Source: Candidatus Woesearchaeota archaeon
GTDB taxonomy: Archaea; Nanoarchaeota; Nanoarchaeia; UBA10117; ARS21
DNA length: 9,013 bases
NCBI GenBank assembly: GCA_002686215.1
Contig: NZAU01000177.1
Coordinates: 1 to 9,013, forward strand
Direction of reading: 5' to 3'
The notes beneath the pieces are model-generated. The model did not search any database and had not been told where the DNA came from. It was given only the letters and a program-made list of their open reading frames with translations. Numbering within the stretch: position 1 is the stretch's first letter; every line of letters starts with the position of its first letter. A program made the position numbers and the translations under genes. Positions 4,940 to 9,013 of the stretch are shown piece by piece.

Positions 4940-5098
4940 TTAGTATTGAACTGTGTAATCAATGTCGTAGTCTACCTCAGAACCATCATCAAACTCTAGT
5001 TCTTCAGATTCATTTTCGATTTCAGTACCATCCGTTGTCGTTGTCAGTTTCTGGATCAAACTTTCGGCGGCGATCTTTTTTGGTTGAATAGTCGTCAT
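4940..5098 (-). CDS. Unknown acidic protein, overlaps neighbour in another frame
   Basis: The reading frame ending at 4940 encodes a strikingly acidic tail (TEIENESEELEFDDGSEVDY) that continues 82 bases beyond the end of the overlapping gene, so some product in this frame seems real. No ATG occurs in that non-overlapping part. The nearest useful one is at 5098, inside the basic-protein gene, with GGGGAG about 12 bases upstream; this gives 52 residues starting MTTIQPKKIAAESLIQKLTT. Alternatives are a non-ATG start near 5040 or a frameshift out of the upstream gene. The start is uncertain. Confidence 0.45.
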   Translation of the reverse strand: MTTIQPKKIAAESLIQKLTTTTDGTEIENESEELEFDDGSEVDYDIDYTVQY

Positions 5099-5219
5099 AG
5101 TTGCTGTCATCTCCCCAATTTGTTCGATTAGTTCCACCTTTTGCTCGTTTGTCTCGAATAGATTTGCCAGGCGAGTAGTAACCTCGTTCGGCACCGCCCC
5201 GTCGAAAAGTCTTTCCCAT
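5022..5219 (-). CDS. Unknown 65-residue basic, Gly/Asp-rich protein
   Basis: The protein starts MGKTFRRGGAERGYYSPGKS and is strongly basic in its first half (IRDKRAKGG), then mixed with YDDYSTKKDRRRKFD and a short end NDNGWY. It looks unstructured and could bind nucleic acid. Proteins beginning 'MGKTFRRGG' are familiar from marine T4-like phages without assigned function (recollection only). The ATG at 5219 is used; the frame extends to 5240 only through a TTG. The last 77 bases are shared with the acidic protein in another frame. Confidence 0.72.
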   Translation of the reverse strand: MGKTFRRGGAERGYYSPGKSIRDKRAKGGTNRTNWGDDSNYDDYSTKKDRRRKFDPETDNDNGWY

Positions 5220-5264
5220 TGTCTTGAAAATGTTAATCAAAAAAGAAACTACGTTAATATATAT

Positions 5265-5474
5265 TCAGTCTACATCTCGGTAGACTGAGACATAATCGTC
5301 AGCATCGCTGTCTGGGACTGGATAAACTTGGGTGTGCAATTCTTCAAAGCAATAACCTACACCTTTCAGAAAGTCTTGGGTTTTGTCCACAACGTCGTCA
5401 AGTACTGTTGCTTCAAATTCTTTTGTTGTAACTGTTGAATCCTCATCTGTACAGATGAGAGTGAACTGAGGCAT
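5265..5474 (-). CDS. Unknown 69-residue acidic protein
   Basis: The start at 5474 is set by GGAG (5479-5482) four bases upstream and by a promoter just before it. The longer open frame to 5549 would run through a terminator and is rejected. The protein starts MPQFTLICTDEDSTVTTKEF and shows a strand-turn-strand then helix pattern (VLDDVVDKTQDFLKGVGYC), ending in an acidic tail. First gene after the structural block. Its stop codon is inside an 8-base inverted repeat. No family recognised. Confidence 0.75.
   Translation of the reverse strand: MPQFTLICTDEDSTVTTKEFEATVLDDVVDKTQDFLKGVGYCFEELHTQVYPVPDSDADDYVSVYRDVD
5266..5287 (-). other. Perfect hairpin overlapping a stop codon
   Basis: CAGTCTAC (5266-5273) and GTAGACTG (5280-5287) form a perfect 8-base stem with a 6-base loop. 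The stem contains the TGA of the 69-residue protein. Downstream on the transcribed strand is an A/T-rich run (ATATATATT) rather than a U-tract. It could be a 3' stabilising or processing element, or a partial terminator. Confidence 0.5.
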
Positions 5475-5499
5475 TTTGCTCCGTGTCGAATACTCATAA

Positions 5500-5508
5500 A
5501 GTATAGCA
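5500..5508 (-). promoter_or_regulatory. Extended -10 promoter fused to terminator
   Basis: TGCTATACT on the minus strand gives a TATACT -10 (5500-5505) with the TGn extension. It is one base different from the TGCTATAAT boxes at 3536 and 4103. The -35 position falls in the loop and stem of the terminator at 5510-5533 and has no consensus. The expected start near 5493 leaves about 19 bases before the ATG at 5474, including its ribosome binding site. It would start the small-gene cluster. Confidence 0.6.
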
Positions 5509-5509
5509 C

Positions 5510-5533
5510 AAAAAAAGGGGGTGCGAGACCCCC
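5510..5533 (-). terminator. Intrinsic (rho-independent) terminator
   Basis: Read on the minus strand this is GGGGG, a 7-base loop, CCCCC and then seven T residues. It begins 12 bases after the stop of the 2OG-Fe(II) oxygenase gene and marks the end of the structural block. The plus strand has no U-tract on its exit side, so the terminator acts in one direction only. Confidence 0.9.
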
Positions 5534-5545
5534 TGTGACACCTCT

Positions 5546-6094
5546 TCAAGCGTACACCACGTTAAATGCTATCGAGATTCTATCTTCATCACTTTCATTT
5601 TCTCCTACAGCGTGATCTAACCAATTTGGGAAGAATAAACACAACCCAGGTTCTGGTATCAAATATTGATAATCAGCAACACCATAATAATAGTCATAGT
5701 CTTCCAATGCCATGTGCATAGATCCTCTCGGATCAAAAAATCTTATGTTTCCTGAATTTTCTGGAACTTTTACATAATAGATACCAGACATAAAGATACC
5801 ACGACCAAAGTGATTGTGCCTTACGTTATGGTTACCCTTTCGATTAATATTGACCCACTCCCATATTTTAACCTTTGGTAGTTCTTTACCTTCGATTCTT
5901 GGTATGTGTTCATATATCTTACGTCTAAACATGGGGTAGTTCAAATCATCACATTGAAATCCACCTCTGTTAGACATATCACTAGATTCTCTAGTCTGTT
6001 CTAAGTGATAACATCTGTTTGCTAGTTTTTCATTATCAAAACACTCCAGTTGGGTAGACCACACTGGAGTGCTAAACAAATTAATCAAATTCAT
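5546..6094 (-). CDS. 2OG-Fe(II) oxygenase
   Basis: This 182-residue protein belongs to the putative 2OG-Fe(II) oxygenase group that is common in marine phages. These enzymes use 2-oxoglutarate, O2 and iron to hydroxylate a substrate that is unknown for the phage members. Characteristic parts are WEWVNINRKGNHNVRHNHF (residues 78-96, with H93/H95 as likely iron ligands), SGIYYVKVP (103-111), IRFFDPR (117-123), IPEPGLCLFFPNWLDHAVGE (146-165, with H161 as the second likely His ligand) and DRISIAFNVVY (171-181, with R172 as likely 2OG contact). Length is normal. It lies three bases after the glycine-rich adhesin-like gene and is the last gene before the terminator. A role in modifying a virion protein or host component is possible but unproven. 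Confidence 0.85.
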   Translation of the reverse strand: MNLINLFSTPVWSTQLECFDNEKLANRCYHLEQTRESSDMSNRGGFQCDDLNYPMFRRKIYEHIPRIEGKELPKVKIWEWVNINRKGNHNVRHNHFGRGIFMSGIYYVKVPENSGNIRFFDPRGSMHMALEDYDYYYGVADYQYLIPEPGLCLFFPNWLDHAVGENESDEDRISIAFNVVYA

Positions 6095-6097
6095 AAT

Positions 6098-7051
6098 TTA
6101 GGGAACTGCTTGGAATGCCTCGTATACAATAACTACTCTACCATTCTGACCACTACCTGTGCCACCATTTCCAATTCCAGGAGTATAATGTGGCGAAGAG
6201 TTTGCCGCTGGATGAATATTATTATAGTTACCTTGGTAAGTAATTGCACTACTCACAGGGTGATTAGGATGACCACCGATGTAACCAGATCCACCGCCAC
6301 CAGGCGAACTATTGGGGTTAGATCCACCGCCACCGCCACCAAAGTAACCAGATCCACCGCCAGCACCATTGCAACCATTACCGCCAGCAGCAGAGCACCA
6401 AGTACCGCCACCATAGATTCTACAGGGCCAATTTGTTCTGTCTCCGCTCACCGAATCCTCACCACCGCCGCAACCTGTGCCGCCTCTCATTGATCTGCCA
6501 TGACAATGACCTTGAGGTGCTGTGCAGTTACCACCTGCCTGTCCACCATAATTGTTGGTTTGTGATTGACCACCACCGCCACCTTGACCACCGCCAGGCG
6601 TACCACCCTGACCAGAGTTACCACCACCAGCACCACCAGGACCATTAGAGTCTGATCCTCCGCCACCAGCACCCGCCATAACGATTGCAGCATTTTGGTC
6701 ACTACCATAACCGCTGCCCCAAGCATTAGTGAAGACGCCAGAATATCCAGCACCAACACCATTTTGCTGACGACCTCTAGTAGAACCCTGACCTACAACA
6801 ATTTTGAATGTAGTATTATTGGCGCTGTTAATAGTTCCTACTGTATATCCACCAGCACCACCATTTTGATTACGCCCAGATGCTCCAGCACCCCAAACAA
6901 ATGCTTGAATAGAATCTGTTTCAGCAGGTGCAGCAAATGTTTGAATACCACCAGTGTAGGTATATGCTTTAGTAAATTCTGATAGTGGTGCTGCACCACC
7001 ACCAGCAAATCCTGTTGGACCTCCAAGACCGAAAGAAGAAAGTAATGGCAT
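6098..7051 (-). CDS. Glycine-rich tail fibre/adhesin-like protein
   Basis: This 317-residue protein has Gly-rich low-complexity sequence over most of its length. The architecture is that of glycine-rich phage fibre and adhesin proteins: short hydrophobic strands (IQAFVWGAGASG at 48-59, TFKIVVGQGS at 81-90, AAIVMAGAGGGG at 121-132, GRVVIVYE at 304-311) separated by polyglycine runs, including GYFGGGGGG (235-243) and GGGGSGYIGG (251-260). Such domains are known or thought to fold as polyglycine-helix bundles that bind receptors. Six Cys (176, 183, 194, 210, 219, 227) cluster in one part and occur nowhere else. The gene follows two fibre-like genes and is followed by the 2OG-Fe(II) oxygenase. 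Probably the distal, host-contacting part of the tail fibre. The start at 7051 lies six bases after the upstream stop. Confidence 0.8.
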   Translation of the reverse strand: MPLLSSFGLGGPTGFAGGGAAPLSEFTKAYTYTGGIQTFAAPAETDSIQAFVWGAGASGRNQNGGAGGYTVGTINSANNTTFKIVVGQGSTRGRQQNGVGAGYSGVFTNAWGSGYGSDQNAAIVMAGAGGGGSDSNGPGGAGGGNSGQGGTPGGGQGGGGGQSQTNNYGGQAGGNCTAPQGHCHGRSMRGGTGCGGGEDSVSGDRTNWPCRIYGGGTWCSAAGGNGCNGAGGGSGYFGGGGGGSNPNSSPGGGGSGYIGGHPNHPVSSAITYQGNYNNIHPAANSSPHYTPGIGNGGTGSGQNGRVVIVYEAFQAVP

Positions 7052-7057
7052 GACTTA

Positions 7058-7657
7058 TCAATTATAATGTGTTTGTTGACCGAGAACTACGAATGCATTA
7101 TCGCCAGTTTTCATAACAGAAAATGAATAAACATCATATCCACCAGTACCACCGCGAGCGGTAGGTGCAGAACCACCAGACCATTCAGTTGTTCTAGAGG
7201 AACTATCAACGTTAATATTTCCAGGAACATATCCAGAACCACCACCATTTTGAGAAATGATAGTAACAACAATTACCTCACTATTCTCCATATATGCGTT
7301 CAAACTAGTAACGCTACCACCATCATTGTAGGTGATATTAGGAGTCCAGTTATTAGTGTTAGCAGTTGTGAAAAGAGTTACCGCACCATTGTAAGTGTTA
7401 ATGGTTGCGTTTGCGTTTGATGCACCAGAAACATTATTAAATTTTTCGATGAGAGGAGATGTTTTAAGAATAACACCACCATTACCCTCGACCTCCAATA
7501 CTGCGCGAGGATCATTAGTGTTGATACCAACTTTCGACGTTGCGTTATCAACAAATAATTTGTTGTCGTTGATATTTACATCACCAGAAGCAAGCATCTG
7601 GACCTTAGCGCCAGATCCCCCCTGATTTCTGATGGTATCTACGTTAATTTGAGACAT
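7058..7657 (-). CDS. Tail fibre-like structural protein, 199 residues
   Basis: The protein starts MSQINVDTIRNQGGSGAKVQ. It has a KVGINTNDPRAVLEVEGNGG segment (residues 42-61), the 'vGI.t..P...LeV.G' repeat unit common in phage tail fibres and other beta-helical virion proteins. The rest is rich in Asn, Thr, Ser and Gly with alternating hydrophobic residues, as in fibrous beta structure, and has no Cys. A GATAAATA late-promoter box lies upstream, and AGGA at 7667-7670 is nine bases before the ATG. It likely forms a section of the fibre or baseplate-attached whisker next to the proteins encoded on both sides. Confidence 0.75.
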   Translation of the reverse strand: MSQINVDTIRNQGGSGAKVQMLASGDVNINDNKLFVDNATSKVGINTNDPRAVLEVEGNGGVILKTSPLIEKFNNVSGASNANATINTYNGAVTLFTTANTNNWTPNITYNDGGSVTSLNAYMENSEVIVVTIISQNGGGSGYVPGNINVDSSSRTTEWSGGSAPTARGGTGGYDVYSFSVMKTGDNAFVVLGQQTHYN

Positions 7658-7685
7658 TACTACGGTTCCTGGGGTTAATCTTAGT

Positions 7686-7693
7686 TATTTATC
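7686..7693 (-). promoter_or_regulatory. T4-type late promoter (GATAAATA)
   Basis: GATAAATA on the minus strand matches the NATAAATA late-promoter pattern of T4-like phages in seven fixed positions. It lies in the 34-base gap before the fibre-like gene starting at 7657, overlapping the stop codon of the upstream gene. Placement before a structural gene is what a late promoter predicts. Confidence 0.65.
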
Positions 7694-8117
7694 AAAATAT
7701 GATATAGCGAGAGTTTGTTTCAATCGTTAAAACAACGAGTGTGTCAATAGTTATTGGACCAATGCTAAATCCATTCGAGAACTTAGCATCATTGTTTGCT
7801 GTAGGACCAATCGTGGCAGTTTCACTTAAGTTTGTGCCATTAGTTCTAATTATAGCATCATTTCCAACAGATGGACCACCACTACCAACAGCAATCCAAC
7901 CATCAGTGCCGTTGCCATCAATGTTTGTTACATAGATTTCAGCAGCATCTTCATCTGAGTTGTACCTAATCGTACCAATGGCAGGAGATGAAGGTCTCTG
8001 TCCAGTTGTACCACCAGGCAACACTAACTCAGAGGTGTTGTTTAAGAAACTGAGTTTAGTGATTAGTGCTTCTGTTGCTGTGGAGATCTGATCTCCATTG
8101 ATTTTAGTTAGTGCCAT
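7692..8117 (-). CDS. Tail fibre-like structural protein, 141 residues
   Basis: The protein starts MALTKINGDQISTATEALIT, then has LVLPGGTTGQRPSSPAIGTI (31-50), RYNSDEDAAEIYV (51-63) and DGWIAVG (72-78). This 'G.iRYn.....lE.Y....W..vg' unit is widespread in phage fibre proteins. The end SIGPITIDTLVVLTIETNSR resembles the terminal strand of many marine-phage fibre proteins. No enzymatic motif. It is 24 bases after the large fibre gene, with a TCTAAATA box at the junction. Likely a fibre subunit or a short fibre attached to the larger one. Confidence 0.75.
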   Translation of the reverse strand: MALTKINGDQISTATEALITKLSFLNNTSELVLPGGTTGQRPSSPAIGTIRYNSDEDAAEIYVTNIDGNGTDGWIAVGSGGPSVGNDAIIRTNGTNLSETATIGPTANNDAKFSNGFSIGPITIDTLVVLTIETNSRYIIF

Positions 8118-8138
8118 ATTTGACTACTCTTACAATGT

Positions 8139-8146
8139 TATTTAGA
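8139..8146 (-). promoter_or_regulatory. Probable late promoter (TCTAAATA)
   Basis: TCTAAATA on the minus strand contains the CTAAATA core seen in late promoters of T4-like cyanophages and differs from NATAAATA at one fixed position. It overlaps the stop codon of the large fibre gene and would start transcription about 16 bases before the ATG at 8117. The near-identical placement of the GATAAATA box one gene downstream supports it. Confidence 0.5.
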
Positions 8147-9013
8147 TAGGCAGTTCAATAATATGAATCTTGGTTCCCGTTGGAGGTGCATCACCAAAGA
8201 CAACCTGAGCACTATTGATATAGTAGTTTGCAGTATTTGCGGTGACTTCAGAAGAAGTACCACCAATCTGAACAACACCATTCAGTGAAACAAGAACTGA
8301 GTTTGCTTCATGATCAATGTTAGAGTTTGATGGGTTAGTGATTTGGAATGTAGTTTGTACACCATCACCATCATACAAGCGTCTGATATATTTACCAGAT
8401 CCAACAACACCGAAACCTGTACCGACAACATCACCAGCAACCTTAAAGTCACCGCTGACTTTTACTCGGAATCCATTTTCAGGTTCAGCACCGAAACCAA
8501 CACCAGTTCCTTGAGTGCCAGCACCATCAATCGTGAGTGGTGATCCACTATAAGTGTCAGAGATGTTGATAACACCAGCATCAGTCAGACCAAATTCATA
8601 CCAGTTGGTGTTAGCATTACCATCACCATTGTCATAATAGATCCAACCAAGCGATGCACCTGGGGTCCAGTTGCTGTTATAAACTAAGTCACCATCTGCC
8701 TGTGTCGGATATGTGCTACCCAGACCAGTAAGGTCAGGACGTGTAGGAACAACAGGATTATTACTGCCATCCAATGCAGCAGGTGCCATCAATGTCTGTC
8801 TGATAACTGTACCATCAGGGTTGGAATATGTAAGTTTTCTTGCCTGAATGTTACCAGTTGATGTAACAAGTCCTTGGAATGTAACAGGACCAGCGAAGAT
8901 AGATTCTAACTGGTTAGATGCACCACCGATAACCGTTAGTTTATCAGTAAGCACCAACTCAGAGAATGTTTCAATAGTTGTATTCTCTTCACCAACAACA
9001 TTAAGTTGTGCAA
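8142..9013 (-). CDS. Large tail fibre protein, C-terminal part (5' end outside window)
   Basis: The frame is open to the right edge, giving 289 visible residues that begin AQLNVVGEENTTIETFSE. No true start is seen; a TTG at 8957 is only an internal Leu. Visible parts, counted from the edge, are a repeated 'L.V.G......f' fibre shaft pattern (LTDKLTVIGG, ARKLTYSN), a DGDLVYNSNWTPGASLGWIY segment followed by NWYEFGLTDAG, and a C-terminal domain from KYIRRLYDGDGVQTTFQI to the end GTKIHIIELPI. That end, with 'vLV.LNGV.Q.......' before it, is typical of marine phage fibre and structural proteins. It heads the visible structural block and probably forms the proximal or main fibre shaft. Confidence 0.82.
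   Translation of the reverse strand, partial: AQLNVVGEENTTIETFSELVLTDKLTVIGGASNQLESIFAGPVTFQGLVTSTGNIQARKLTYSNPDGTVIRQTLMAPAALDGSNNPVVPTRPDLTGLGSTYPTQADGDLVYNSNWTPGASLGWIYYDNGDGNANTNWYEFGLTDAGVINISDTYSGSPLTIDGAGTQGTGVGFGAEPENGFRVKVSGDFKVAGDVVGTGFGVVGSGKYIRRLYDGDGVQTTFQITNPSNSNIDHEANSVLVSLNGVVQIGGTSSEVTANTANYYINSAQVVFGDAPPTGTKIHIIELPI

Noticed and set aside
5475..5549. N-terminal extension of the 69-residue protein
   Set aside because: It would translate through an intrinsic terminator and a promoter; the ATG at 5474 has a ribosome binding site.
6250..6660. Repeated CCACC/CCGCC units as a repeat array or CRISPR
   Set aside because: Unit spacing is irregular and follows Gly codons of the fibre-like protein; there are no uniform spacers.
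6050..6982. Several plus-strand and alternative minus-strand open frames
   Set aside because: They are shadows of the glycine codons of the fibre-like protein; products are repetitive Thr/Ser, His or Val runs with no gene-like junctions.
7849..7857. Third TGCTATAAT copy as a promoter
   Set aside because: It lies in the middle of a fibre-like gene, about 190 bases from the next start, and encodes Ala-Ile-Ile in frame; probably chance.

Overview
The window looks like part of a marine T4-like myovirus genome, most likely a cyanophage of Synechococcus or Prochlorococcus; a pelagiphage is the main alternative. The reasons are: every gene lies on the minus strand, genes overlap by 1-11 bases or sit a few bases apart, many proteins are only 40-70 residues long, base composition is AT-leaning, and a block of tail-fibre-type structural genes abuts a 2OG-Fe(II) oxygenase. 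The organism call is inference from layout and protein style. I recognised no photosynthesis gene or T4 core gene here.

Transcription runs right to left. Region 1 (9013 down to 5546) is the structural block: the C-terminal part of a large fibre protein (8142 to beyond 9013), two smaller fibre-like proteins (7692-8117 and 7058-7657), a 317-residue glycine-rich adhesin-like protein (6098-7051) and a 2OG-Fe(II) oxygenase (5546-6094). T4-type late-promoter boxes (TCTAAATA at 8139-8146 and GATAAATA at 7686-7693) lie at two of the gene junctions. The block ends in a textbook intrinsic terminator (5510-5533).

Region 2 (5508 down to 4112) starts with an extended -10 promoter whose spacer is the U-tract of that terminator. 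It holds a tightly packed run of eight unrecognised small genes. In one place a basic and an acidic small protein appear to be read from the same DNA in two frames (4940-5219).

Region 3 (4111 down to 2088) is the most interesting part. A protein resembling GIY-YIG nucleases (3508-4047), a D12-class DNA adenine methyltransferase (2594-3511) and a CxxCxxCC metal-binding protein (2088-2597) are joined by ATGA stop-start overlaps. The first is preceded by a TGCTATAAT extended -10. A second copy of the same nonamer lies inside the nuclease gene just before the methyltransferase. This looks like a phage-borne restriction-modification-like cassette with a metalloprotein attached.

Region 4 (2091 down to 1) starts with a sigma70-like promoter (2063-2091). 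It holds ten more small genes of unknown function, three of them chained by ATGA overlaps. Two of the small proteins (1317-1487 and 1847-2038) share a C-terminal motif and look like diverged paralogues. The last gene runs off the left edge. I saw no tRNA, CRISPR array, insertion sequence or attachment site, and no gene-free stretch longer than about 80 bases.
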